Below are positions 25,041 through 35,400 of a stretch of 64,000 nucleotides of DNA, piece by piece (positions within the stretch are counted from its first letter, which is position 1; every line of letters begins with the position of its first letter). Both the position numbers and the translations under genes were made by a program. The notes beneath the pieces are model-generated. The model ran no database searches and was not told the origin of the DNA. It saw nothing but the letters and a program-made list of their open reading frames with translations. The stretch covers positions 50,655 to 114,654 of the forward strand of contig NZ_BCWP01000008.1 in the NCBI RefSeq assembly GCF_001592265.1, read 5' to 3'. The stretch comes from Curvibacter delicatus NBRC 14919. Lineage in GTDB: Bacteria > Pseudomonadota > Gammaproteobacteria > Burkholderiales > Burkholderiaceae_C.

Positions 25041-28000
25041 AGCTGCGTGCCCTTGCGCTGCAGGCGCCAGCTCAGCGTGAGCTCCAGATCTCGCTCACTG
25101 GTCACGCGGGCCTTCAGTTCCTCCAGGGCCGCAACGGCTTCAGATGCGGTCAGATTCAGCTGCTGCTTTTCCGCCACCACCTCGGGCGCCAGATTGGCAG
25201 GCACGGGTGGGATCGTGACCGGCGCCGGAGCAGGTACGGGCACACCAGGCACCGGAGCAGGCACCGCAGCCGGAGCTGGCGCGGGCGCAGCAGCGGCCAG
25301 CAAAGACATCGCATCGCGGTGCAATTCCTCCAGCCGACCCTTGAGCGCGAGCACATGCTCATCGCTGGTGAGGACCTCGGCCAGCCGCCGCCCGATCACC
25401 TGGGCCGCCTCCGCCCGGTTGTCACTGAGCTTCAAAACCACATCGAACAACTGCCAGTAGCTCCCCAGCTCAAGCGCATCGGCACAAGCCTTCGCCTGAC
25501 CCAGAGCGCGGCCAACAGCAGCCTCGGAAGTCTGCAAATCGGCCCCCGCCAGCACAGCAACAAACTCCGAATCGGCAGCCGACGCCAAAGCGGCCAGAAG
25601 CGACTGGGCAGACTCCGCCGTTTGTTGGCGCGCTCCAGCGGCGCCGCCTGCGTATCGGACTGCACGATCACGCACCTGCACCACCAGGCGCGTCACCGCA
25701 TCTCGATTTTCTCCAACTTTCAGCTTGATCTCGTCTACCAGCTTGCCCACATTGGCTGCGTTGAGCGTCTGACCAAGCGTCAAGCCAAACAGGCTGGATG
25801 CACGTTGCAGCGCAAGCTGCCAGTCGCCGGCAGAGGGCAAGGACTGCTCCCGCAACTCCAGCTCATCCGGCATGCTGTCCACTGACGGCTCGTAAGGCCC
25901 CCCACGCATGGTGAAACGCCGGCTGGTGGATGCCGCGAAGGCCAGGATGATGAGGTTCTGCAACTCCAGCGGCAGGCCCATCGGTGCAGGGGTGTCGATC
26001 CACTGGCGCAACTTGGCCACCGTGATCGGGCCGCCCCCGTCTCGCGCGTGGGCCTGGGAAAAGCGCGACTGCCAGTGCGGCTCAATCAGCAGGTGCGTCT
26101 CCGCCATCTGCCCGAGCTGGCATGGGTTGACGACGGACCGAACGAGCTTACGCAGGCCGGCGTCTTGAACCAGTCCGCGCTGGCCAGGCGATTCGATGGC
26201 CTTTTGAACCTCCGGCCAGATCTTGCGGATCACCACCGGCTTGATTTCGGTATCGAACTCCGGGTGGGCCGGATACTGGTGCGCAAACAATTGGCCCAAC
26301 AGACTCTCGAAGGCCGACTTGAAGTCAGCACCGACCGGCGGGCGCGGTGACAAGGTAGGGTCGAGCGAGCGGAACTGCTGGTCCGCGGTCAGCGGGTTGC
26401 TGACCGCATCTCGCGGCTCGGTGCTGATGCCGTACGCCACCTCCAACTGGGAACGCAATTTGATGCGCAGTTGGTCCAACTGGTTGCGTGCCAGCGCCTT
26501 CGCCTGCACGCGGTCTACGTAAGACAGATGTCCGGCGTAAGTTTCAAAGCGCTCGCCCTGAAGGATGTAATCCAGCACCACAAGGCGCCCCAGGTCCGCC
26601 ATCGCTTTATTGCTCAGGAACGAGGGGATCCACACCAGTGTCTTGGTGTCGCCACCTCGATACGCAGCAAGGCGGGCCAGGTCATCAGCTGGGCCAAAGT
26701 TGGCCTCATCAAATGGGAAGTCCAGCACCACGGTCCAAATGCCTGAGCGTCCGCGCAGACGGTCGTCCGTCATCTCACGCACGTTCTCATACAGCAACTC
26801 GACCTCTCGCCGCGTGCCGCGCCAGTTGAACTCGTAGGTGCTGAACAGGTCACCCGTGTCCTCAATCCCGAGCTCCTTGAACAAGGCCTCGCGGATGCGC
26901 TTTCGGCGGTTGCCGGGGTTGTCGTTGGCTTCAGCCGCACGCAGGATCGGCTCGATGTCAACGCCCGTCACCTGGATGGAGATGATCGGGTTCTGGTCTT
27001 CGGTGATCTTGATCTCGCCGATTTCGCTCGCCCAATCCCTGCACTTGCGCAGCACGTCCTGCGCTTCCCGCCCCGGAATGGGGGAGCGGAAAGTGCCGTG
27101 GTTCAGGGCCGCCAGACGCTGGGCTGTCAGCGCCTTGAGCGACTCCACCTCGGGCACCAGGGCACCCAGCAGCAAGGTTTTCAGCAACCGCGCATCGTTG
27201 CGCAGGTTCTTGGCCGCCGCCGGGTCGGCCTGCCCCAGCTTAATCGCCTCCCAGGTCACGCTGTGCTGTCGCTCCAGCATGGGCAACAGACGCTGGTTGT
27301 AAAGGCGCTTGGCGTTCTCAAAGTGCAGACGCATGCCTTCGCTGAACGGTTCGTCTCCTTCGGCAATCGCGTCGTACAGGTCCCCCACGGGGATGAGCTG
27401 CCCCAATTCCAGATCGTCGCGACGGTCCACCAGCAACTGCAGCATCAACTTCAGTGCTGTGCGCTCACGCTGCAAAGCCGCCGACACGGCAATCAAGGTC
27501 TGCACCAGTGCTGGAGAAAACGGGTAGACCTTGCGGAACATGTCCCGGTCAGCGGTCGTGGTCAGCAAAGTCTGAAGAACGTCTTGCCGCATCCGAAGCA
27601 GATCGTCGAATGTGCCCTGCAAGGTCTGCCGTGCGGCCTCGTCCACCGGCCGTAGCACACGCTTCTCAGCAATGGCCGGCAGGTTCCGGTCTTCCAAGGT
27701 GATGCGATGGAAGCGCGCCTCCCAGTGTTTCAGCACGTCGCTGAATTGAACCTGCACCGAGCCAGCCAGGTTCTCACCCACCAGGTCACGCAAGTCACGC
27801 TGCCGAGCCACAAAGCTGATCAGCGGAATAGGCCTGTCAGCGTTGGTGGCCTCCACCAGCTTGACCAGCTTGGTGCCTTCGCGGCTGACGAAGTTGACGT
27901 CTGCCGCATGGCTGGCCAACCACAAGACGAGCTCGTCTAGGAACAGAATGACTGCGTCATAACCCAGCGCCTTGGCATGCCGGCTCATGATGCTCAAGCC

Positions 28001-28732
28001 GTCATCCAGCGAAACGTACGATTCGCCACTGCCCGCCAGAGTGCGATAGGCCGAGAAGAACTGCGTGATCAAGTCCCCCACCAGACGCGCGCGCTCTTCA
28101 CCGTTGGGCGGCTCCAGCATGGCCGCCTCAAAAGAGACAGCATCCCATCCGCTCTCAAAGGCACCCCAGCCGCCATCGCCACCGCCACTGGCGCCTTCGT
28201 TCAGCTTGGCAAAGAAGGCGTCGTCACCCATGCGCTCGCGCAGGTCACGGGCATCCTTGAACATTCCCTCGGCCAAATAGAAGCCCGGCACCGGGGCGTC
28301 CGGGTGCTTCTTGCGGACGAACTCAGCGTACTGCCCCAGGATGGCCGACTCCATGTCGCGCGCACCGATCATGTGATACGGCACCAGCAGGAACTTGCGC
28401 CCTTCGGTCCATCCATGGCGTGCCACCACATCAGCCAGCTCAGGGGTTGCGCGGGCCTGCGCATTGCCAGCCAGCAGCAGGTTTAGCACCGCCATGAAGT
28501 GGCTCTTACCCGAGCCGAAGCTGCCATGCAGATAGGCGGCCTTGCTGCCCCCGGTCTGCACCGCCTGCTGGATGAAGCCCAGGGCGTTGGCGAACGCGTC
28601 CACCAACTGCGGTGTGACAACGTAGTCCCGCAGGGTCTGCTCTGGCTCGGTGACACCTTTGGACAGCTGGAGAACGAAGTCACCTTGGTGCACCCGCTCC
28701 GGGATCGAGATGAGATCTTTAATCAGCGGCAT
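25037..28732 (-). CDS. pglY: BREX type 2 ATPase PglY
   Basis: This 1231-aa protein has Walker A HGSFGSGKSHFM (residues about 69-80), a Walker B-like VILFLDELVLWL and the long helical body of the PglY/BrxC family (DUF6079/BrxC-like). In BREX it is the large ATPase that works with PglX and PglZ. A stretch rich in alanine and proline (PAPAPAAVPAPVPGVPVPAP) near residue 1165 is a low-complexity linker before the last helical domain. The ATG at 28732 has GGAGG eleven bases upstream, inside the end of a small ORF that follows pglX. Confidence 0.93.
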   Translation of the reverse strand: MPLIKDLISIPERVHQGDFVLQLSKGVTEPEQTLRDYVVTPQLVDAFANALGFIQQAVQTGGSKAAYLHGSFGSGKSHFMAVLNLLLAGNAQARATPELADVVARHGWTEGRKFLLVPYHMIGARDMESAILGQYAEFVRKKHPDAPVPGFYLAEGMFKDARDLRERMGDDAFFAKLNEGASGGGDGGWGAFESGWDAVSFEAAMLEPPNGEERARLVGDLITQFFSAYRTLAGSGESYVSLDDGLSIMSRHAKALGYDAVILFLDELVLWLASHAADVNFVSREGTKLVKLVEATNADRPIPLISFVARQRDLRDLVGENLAGSVQVQFSDVLKHWEARFHRITLEDRNLPAIAEKRVLRPVDEAARQTLQGTFDDLLRMRQDVLQTLLTTTADRDMFRKVYPFSPALVQTLIAVSAALQRERTALKLMLQLLVDRRDDLELGQLIPVGDLYDAIAEGDEPFSEGMRLHFENAKRLYNQRLLPMLERQHSVTWEAIKLGQADPAAAKNLRNDARLLKTLLLGALVPEVESLKALTAQRLAALNHGTFRSPIPGREAQDVLRKCRDWASEIGEIKITEDQNPIISIQVTGVDIEPILRAAEANDNPGNRRKRIREALFKELGIEDTGDLFSTYEFNWRGTRREVELLYENVREMTDDRLRGRSGIWTVVLDFPFDEANFGPADDLARLAAYRGGDTKTLVWIPSFLSNKAMADLGRLVVLDYILQGERFETYAGHLSYVDRVQAKALARNQLDQLRIKLRSQLEVAYGISTEPRDAVSNPLTADQQFRSLDPTLSPRPPVGADFKSAFESLLGQLFAHQYPAHPEFDTEIKPVVIRKIWPEVQKAIESPGQRGLVQDAGLRKLVRSVVNPCQLGQMAETHLLIEPHWQSRFSQAHARDGGGPITVAKLRQWIDTPAPMGLPLELQNLIILAFAASTSRRFTMRGGPYEPSVDSMPDELELREQSLPSAGDWQLALQRASSLFGLTLGQTLNAANVGKLVDEIKLKVGENRDAVTRLVVQVRDRAVRYAGGAAGARQQTAESAQSLLAALASAADSEFVAVLAGADLQTSEAAVGRALGQAKACADALELGSYWQLFDVVLKLSDNRAEAAQVIGRRLAEVLTSDEHVLALKGRLEELHRDAMSLLAAAAPAPAPAAVPAPVPGVPVPAPAPVTIPPVPANLAPEVVAEKQQLNLTASEAVAALEELKARVTSERDLELTLSWRLQRKGTQL

Positions 28733-28735
28733 TCT

Positions 28736-28852
28736 TCAGCTCCTCCATTGTTTTTTCAGCGGCCTGTTTCTCTTGGTCTCGACGCATTGCATCTGCAGGT
28801 CAGTCGGTCCCGCCACGGGTGTGCGGCGTTGATAAATCGGTGTCACTTTCAT
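28736..28852 (-). CDS. Possible 38-aa ORF coupled between pglX and pglY
   Basis: An ATG at 28852 overlaps the pglX stop (ATGA). The frame runs for 38 basic residues (MKVTPIYQRRTPVAGPT...KKQWRS) to a TGA at 28738-28736, four bases before the pglY start codon. It carries the pglY ribosome-binding site at its end. It could be a small protein or just a leader that couples translation of pglY to pglX. No family is recognised. Confidence 0.35.
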   Translation of the reverse strand: MKVTPIYQRRTPVAGPTDLQMQCVETKRNRPLKKQWRS

Positions 28853-31800
28853 GCGGCAGCCTTTTTGCGCCCACGCTTGGCCGCAGTCATCGCTGGCTTC
28901 CATGCGCGCAGGTCGTCCAGCGTGAAGCCCAAGCCACGCGCCTCTTCGGTCACGAAGCCGCGGTAGTAGTCGCCCATGCGCTCACCGAACACGGGGTCCA
29001 GTTCGTTGTGCCACTGCTCCAGCCATGGCACCAGCTCCAGCAGGCTGGCCAGCAGGGGTTGCAGGCGCGCTGGCTCCCAGCCTTCGCTGTCCTTCATGTC
29101 CATGTAGTACCCGGCCACGGCGGTGGCTTGCTGCAGGTGGTTCCAGCCGGCCCAGGCGATGACCAGGCTGCCGTCTGACCCGCGTTCGCAGCCGGGGTAG
29201 CTCACCCAACGCTCTTTGGGTACGTCCAGACCGCCCCGCAGGCGCCAGAAGTCAGCCTTCAGGAAGTCCTTGTTCTGGTACTTGGGCGGCACGGGAATCT
29301 TGCCGACGTTTTCACCTGCGTCTTCGCGCCGCTGCAATGCCCAGGTGTCTTCCCACTGCGCACGCTTGCGCAGGCCAGTGTCGGTGTACCGCTGCACAGG
29401 CAAGGCAGGAACAACTTCGCTGCTGACCAACTCAGCCACCAATTGCGGCACATCGAAGTCCGCATGACCGGCATACAAGGCAGCGATCTGCATGAAATCC
29501 GCATCACGCACCACGGCCTCGGCCAGCCGGCTGGTGCTGGTGAGCTGCGCCGGTTGCTCTGCGCCAGCTGGCCAAAGAGCAGGTGCTTCCAGTCTGTCCA
29601 GCAGCCAGCTGCGCAGAGCAGTCTGCTCAAGTTCTTCCCACTCTGGAGAGCTCCAGCGCCGCTTGTAAAGCGGCCGCTCCAACAGCCGCAATGTGGGATC
29701 ACGCTCAATCAGTTCGATGCGGCGCTGAACCACCTGCTTGTAAGAGTCGGGCCAGCGCGCCGGAATCTCAGTAATGGGCGTTGAGCCGTGTCGTTCGAAC
29801 CAATTGCTGGTTTCTCTACCAGCGGCCATTCGACGGGCCAGCACGATCTCAAACGCTCTTTCGCCAAGCGCTAACTCCACAGCGGTACCGTGCTCCGCCT
29901 GGTCAACATTCACATCGGCCGGTAAAAGCCCATACAGACGGTAGCAATGCCAATCCAGCTCTTCTTGCTCGAAGACCATGCGTTGCCGCACTTGGAGGGT
30001 ACGCGCACGCGCCGCATCCAGACTGGCGCGTGTCGGCAGTTGGCTTACAGCCAACAGAGCGGCGGGCTCCAGAGACTTGAGCTGTTGCACCAACCCGTCC
30101 ATGCGGCGCGCAATCGTCAGAGGCCGCCCCTCACACAAAGGAAACTCAGCGACGTTGGTGGCGTTAAATGCGAACCTTTCCTCCCACATCTGGCCCTGAC
30201 CATCTTTGGGAAAGCACACCTGCTTTAGCCAAAAGCATCCGACAGATGAGTTGAGCAACCCGAGCAGGCCCAGATGCTCGTCTTCGCTGCTGCCGGCAGG
30301 CAACTTGATCACAGGCGCCGTCTGCTTGAAGACCTTACCGCCTCGGTCGAGGACGAAGTGGTTGTGGGTGGCGATTTCGGCGAACGAAATGGTCATGGGC
30401 ACCACGAAGCGGTTCTTGAAGAACATTGAGTATTCGAACCACTCCAGACCGCGCTCGATCTGCGTCTTTCCATAGGCGACACGCTCGGACAGTCCGGTGC
30501 GGTAACGCCAAAGTGCCCGATTAACTTCGGGGGACCGATAGGCTTCAAAGGTTACCTGTCGATACGGCCACAAGGCGTGTGCAACATTGCCAATCGACCA
30601 ATCGCGAACGCTCTCTCCATCGACAGCAGGTTGCGCGAATTCGGCATGTATCCTCATTCGCCGTAAGGCACCTTCCCCAATGACAAAAGCATCGTCCTCT
30701 CTGGTAACGACGCCAAACCCCATTTCAGTTGCGACGTTCCCGAGGCGACTGATCGCGCGTGCCTCGATCTCCTCGCGTATTTCCCCGGCACCGCCGCCAC
30801 CGATGCTCCACGGGTGTTGAGCAAACGTAGCCCGTGGTGTGTCTCCCACACTGATGAATTCGCTCTCGGAGTCGGCATGATCGACCTGCCCCACGATGGA
30901 CGACCACACCAATCCGCTCGCCGGGTCTTCCGGCGTGCTTGGTTCGCCCTTGATGCCCATCACTGTCCGGACCACATCGTCCACTGGAGCACGGTGGCGG
31001 CCGAAAAGGATGACAGTGGGCGTGCCGTGGCCGGGGATATAAGCTCCCGAGGTATCGATTACGTGCGTTAAGTCCACCCTCGGCAGCACCTGCTCGATAA
31101 GCTTGCTGCCGAACTCGCGCTTCATAAAACTGTTCGCGGTGATCAGTCCGACGTAGCCTGCCTGCCTGCCGATGCCGCGTCCCGTGACCGCCAGCTCAAA
31201 GAAACGCTCAGTAAACGGACACCCTAACGAATACTGTCGGTGGCAGCTGGCGTAGCGTTGCCGGTAGGCCCCGTTCAACGCCGCGTCCTTTACGACGATG
31301 TATGGCGGGTTACCCACCACCGCGTGGTACTGACGGCCCAGGATGCGTTGCACTTCGGCCAAGTCTTCGCTGGCGTACGCGTGGGCCAGTCCAGTTTCGG
31401 CATGGCTCTCGGCCGCATCAAACAATTCCTGACTTTGAGTCAACCCAAAACGAGTGCCGTGCAGCAGGCTGTCGCCGATGGCCACATGCACCTTGAAGTC
31501 ATGGGCGTTGACCAGGCGGTGAACACCGGAGGCCTGCAACGCAGCCACGAACAGCCGGAAGCGCGAAATGGCCACGGCAAAGGGGTTGAGGTCCACCCCC
31601 GCCACAGCGTCCAGCGCTTTCTGCGCCAGGTCTACCGGGTTGCGGCCAGGCTCATTGCGCTGCCACTCGGCCAACATGCGGTGAAAGCCACCCAGTAAGA
31701 AGTGGCCAGAGCCGCAGGTGGGGTCGATCATCCGCACCTCGCGGTAGCCGAACTCCCGTATAGCGGGCGTGAGCGTGCGGTCAAGGATGAACTCCTCTAC

Positions 31801-32427
31801 AAACTCGGGCGTCTGCAGCAAGGCGTAGCGCTTGCGCGTGGCTTCCGACAGATCCTGGTAAAGGTCACCCAGGAAGCGGGTGTTCCAGGACGGATCGGTG
31901 AAGTCGTGCACCAGCAGGCCCGTACTGGGGTCCACCTGCTGCCAGAACTGGCGCAGGGCCATGGCCGCGTCACCACTGATGCCCAAGCGGAAAACCGGGT
32001 TGTGGGCCTCGTCAAAGAAGGTGTGCAGGCCGGGAAGCGTGCCGGCCTCACGGAAGGCAGCCAGCAGGTATTCGCGGTCGCTTTCCTGCGGGTAGGCCTG
32101 AAAGTAAGCGTGATGCCGGTCTCGCGCCAGCTCCAGGCGCCCCGACTCGGGTGTGCCCCCCAGCCAGGGCCGATCGACCAGTTGGTTGTCTTCGATGAAA
32201 CGCAGAAACACGCAGCTCAGCAGCCAGTGCACGCCGGCCTGGGTGATGACCTGGTCAGCCCAGGTTTCGAAGGTTTCGGCGCAACGGTCTGCATCGCGCG
32301 CGGCCTGCCATTCGGTCTGCAGGCTGGTTTTCAGCTCTGGAGTCTGCTCGATCCGTTCCAGCAAATCACCTTCCAGGCGCTTGAGCAGCTTGGTCAGATC
32401 CGAAAGCAGTGGGGTGGCGTTGATCAC
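28849..32427 (-). CDS. pglX: BREX type 2 adenine-specific DNA methyltransferase PglX
   Basis: This 1192-aa gamma-type N6-adenine methyltransferase has motif I DPTCGSGHFLLGGF (about residue 233) and the catalytic motif IV VVGNPPYIV (about 373), followed by a long target-recognition and C-terminal region. In BREX, PglX marks host DNA at a specific site so that unmarked phage DNA is blocked. I use the GTG at 32427, 11 bases after the pglW stop. It begins VINATPLLSDLTKLLKRLEGDL, like other type 2 PglX proteins. A longer frame to 32796 would overlap pglW by more than 350 bp and lacks family sequence. The DNA motif it methylates cannot be read from the sequence. Confidence 0.93.
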   Translation of the reverse strand: MINATPLLSDLTKLLKRLEGDLLERIEQTPELKTSLQTEWQAARDADRCAETFETWADQVITQAGVHWLLSCVFLRFIEDNQLVDRPWLGGTPESGRLELARDRHHAYFQAYPQESDREYLLAAFREAGTLPGLHTFFDEAHNPVFRLGISGDAAMALRQFWQQVDPSTGLLVHDFTDPSWNTRFLGDLYQDLSEATRKRYALLQTPEFVEEFILDRTLTPAIREFGYREVRMIDPTCGSGHFLLGGFHRMLAEWQRNEPGRNPVDLAQKALDAVAGVDLNPFAVAISRFRLFVAALQASGVHRLVNAHDFKVHVAIGDSLLHGTRFGLTQSQELFDAAESHAETGLAHAYASEDLAEVQRILGRQYHAVVGNPPYIVVKDAALNGAYRQRYASCHRQYSLGCPFTERFFELAVTGRGIGRQAGYVGLITANSFMKREFGSKLIEQVLPRVDLTHVIDTSGAYIPGHGTPTVILFGRHRAPVDDVVRTVMGIKGEPSTPEDPASGLVWSSIVGQVDHADSESEFISVGDTPRATFAQHPWSIGGGGAGEIREEIEARAISRLGNVATEMGFGVVTREDDAFVIGEGALRRMRIHAEFAQPAVDGESVRDWSIGNVAHALWPYRQVTFEAYRSPEVNRALWRYRTGLSERVAYGKTQIERGLEWFEYSMFFKNRFVVPMTISFAEIATHNHFVLDRGGKVFKQTAPVIKLPAGSSEDEHLGLLGLLNSSVGCFWLKQVCFPKDGQGQMWEERFAFNATNVAEFPLCEGRPLTIARRMDGLVQQLKSLEPAALLAVSQLPTRASLDAARARTLQVRQRMVFEQEELDWHCYRLYGLLPADVNVDQAEHGTAVELALGERAFEIVLARRMAAGRETSNWFERHGSTPITEIPARWPDSYKQVVQRRIELIERDPTLRLLERPLYKRRWSSPEWEELEQTALRSWLLDRLEAPALWPAGAEQPAQLTSTSRLAEAVVRDADFMQIAALYAGHADFDVPQLVAELVSSEVVPALPVQRYTDTGLRKRAQWEDTWALQRREDAGENVGKIPVPPKYQNKDFLKADFWRLRGGLDVPKERWVSYPGCERGSDGSLVIAWAGWNHLQQATAVAGYYMDMKDSEGWEPARLQPLLASLLELVPWLEQWHNELDPVFGERMGDYYRGFVTEEARGLGFTLDDLRAWKPAMTAAKRGRKKAAA

Positions 32428-32438
32428 GTCAGGGTCTT

Positions 32439-35400
32439 TCAGGAGTCGGACGAACGAACGAGGCTGCTCGCAAGCAGCCCGTTTTTCGCTCTGTGTTTGT
32501 TTTCCACCCACGCCTGCGGCAAGGCCAGGGTGCGGGTGTTGTTGATGTTGTTGACCAGGGGCACGGCCACACCGTCGATCACGGGCAGCCCTTGGTTGCT
32601 GGTGGGCAGCAGCAGCCACACAGTGGGCGTTTGCCCTGGGCGGCCTGCGTTTGACTCCAGCTCCGTGACGAGGGCCATCAGGTCGTACCGCGCCAGGAGC
32701 CCTGCGCAGACCAGCAGAACGGGTGACGGGCTGTTGAGCAAGGCTGCACGCAAGGTGGGCAGGGTGCGCTGCACCAGGCGCTGCAGGTTCGTCCAATGGC
32801 GGCTGCCTCGGTCGGCGGCGTCCGCCTGGAGCACGACATTCCAGTCCACCTTCAGGGCTTGGGCCTGTTCGCGCAGTGCCGACAGCAGCAGGGCATCGAA
32901 GTTGATCCGCTTGATGGGGTTGGCCGATGGCGGGTCGGATTCACCGAAGCGGCGGAGCAACTCAGCTTCGGCATGCCGCGCAATCCGCGGGTGCACCGTC
33001 AGGACCAAAAGCCCGCCCTGATCCAGCGACCGAATCAAGCGTTCTTCGACTGCGGCGGCCTCGGCGGCGTCGCCATCACCCATCACATGAAGGGTTTGAA
33101 GCGTGGCGTGCCTAGAGAACTGGGTGGTGGTGCCGGCGGTCTGGGCGCTGCCCAGGGTGGCCAAGCGGTAAGCGCCCCGGCCGCCCGCTGCGGTGATGTC
33201 CCAGGTCAACGGTGCGCCGGCCTCTTCAAGCAGGCGATCCAGCGCAGGCCGATCAGGCAGTGGGGAGGCCTCTGGGTAGCGGCCACGCACCCGATCCTGA
33301 ATGTCCTTGACCTTGAGCTCCGGAGCCCCCACCAGAGCACCCAAGGACTGTCGCAGCGCCTGAATGGGCGCCATGCCGCGGGCATACATTTCCTGCCGGC
33401 TGGAGACGGCCGCCTTGCGGGAGGCAGACGCTGCCAGACGCAGCAGGCGCGTTGGCGTGAGTGGCATGGGGGTGACGCCATCCAACTGGTCCGGGGACGG
33501 CATGGCTACGCCTTCCAGCATCTCCAACACGCGGGCCGGCGGCAGCAAGGGGTCTGCCAACGCGCAGGCATCGGCCGCGGTGCCCAGTTGGCGCGCATAC
33601 TCGGCCCAAGGGGCGGCGCTGGCGATCAGCAAATAGGGCTGGTGGTCGAAGGCTTCGAAACGGGGCTGATCGAGATGCGCCTCCGCCTCAATGGCTGCCC
33701 GCAGCACAGCCGTGGCCTGGCGCATCCGCTCGGTGTCGTCTTGCGAGGCACAGCCTCGCAAGGCCAGCAGGGCCAAAGCGGCTTCCTGCGCGCTCATCAC
33801 ATGGCCCTGGCTGCGCACCAGCGAGTCCATCTGCTGCCGCAGCTCGGTGAAAGCCGGGGTCTTGAGCCAACGCTCTCGCGCCTTGATCAGGGTGGCGGTC
33901 AACGTGGCCCGATCGACTTCACCGGCCTGAGCGGAATCACCCAGGCTGGGCCAGGTGCCGGCCTTCACGGTGTCGTCCAGACCCAGGTAATGCGCCAAGG
34001 CAGCCTCTTCGGGGCGGTCATCACCCGCCGGGCGGCGCGGCAACAGTTGGGCGGCCAATTCGTTGACGCTGACTGCGCCTTCGACTTCTTCGTCGGCGTC
34101 GTGCGCAACGCTGCGGCCCTGGGTCAGGTCAGGCCGCAGGCGGGCCAGCTCCTTCGCCGTGAGCCGAATCTCTTTGCGAATCTTGTCGCCGACGCCCTTG
34201 AGGTATCGAAATCGAACACGATCGACAGCGAGTAATTCGCGCGCGTTGTGAACGCCCATGCGCTCCAGGACATCCTGGGCTTCGAGGCTGTAGCCCAGCT
34301 CGGCCATCGTGGTCTGAGGCGTCGCCGTAGGAGCGATGGCGGCCAGGCCCGTTTCCGCTGGCGAATCACTCGGGTGAACGGTGCTTCGCGCGGCGAAGAT
34401 GTCCCGCCAGGCGCGGAGCATCTCCTCTGCGTTGTCGAAACGTTCGCGGAAATCGCGCCGCAACGCCTTTTCGAAGAACTTCGCAAAGCCTTCACGCGTC
34501 ACGGGATCAAAGACATCGCGCTCGATGGTGGCTTCAACGTCGAGCATGGCCGGAGACGTCTGTCCGTCACCCCACACCGGCGGCTGGCCCACGGCCATTT
34601 CGTACAGCGTGACAGCCAGCGCGAAACGCTCGGCGTAGAGGTCCCAGCGCGGCGGCCGGCGCAGGGACAGGAAGGGGTCCAGATAGGGGTGGGTGCCGGC
34701 AGTGATGTTTTCCGCCGGCGTGCGACACAGGGAGAAGTCGAACAGGACGAGCTGCAGTTTTCGCGTGCGGCTCTCAGCGATCCCGATGTTTTCGGGCTTG
34801 ATGTCCCGGTGCGCCACCCCTTCGGACTCGAGGTAGTTCACCGCTTCGATCAGCTCTTCACCAAAGCGCTGCAGCATGTCCAAGGACAGGCGCCCTTCTT
34901 CCTTGAGCTTTTCGGCCAACGTCTTGGCACCTGCGCTCTTGAGCAGCAGGGCAGTACGCCCAGAGACGGTGAGGGTCTCGCGATGGGCAACGATGTTCTG
35001 GTGGTGCAGGCGGGCAAGGACTTCGCCCTCAGCAACCAGACGGTCGTTGTGAGCGATGTCGCACGCGACCTTGAGGATGGATTCGTCGTCGCTGTCGTCG
35101 CGGCGGACAAGCAAGACGTCGCTGGATGACCCCCGCCCCATGCGTTTGATAACCGTGAATCCGCCTTCCAGCCGGTCACCCGTGCTGGCGATGCTCGGAT
35201 CTTTCGTCGTCTCAGGATCAGGCGCGGTCAGCTCATCTTCGACCGCATCCAGATCGTCCAAAAAGCCTTGGATCGTGTCGTACCGTGCCAGCAGGTCCGG
35301 TGCAGTGGCGAACTGGATCAGATCCTGCTGCTTGGCGCCGCAGCCGTCCATGGTGTCGGACAAGCGCAGGCCCTGGCCTACTCGCAGCTTTTCCGACAGC

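Noticed and set aside
32428..32796. Longer N-terminus for PglX
   Set aside because: It would overlap the clear pglW end by more than 350 bp, and the added residues are of shadow type; GTG 32427 gives a family-like start.
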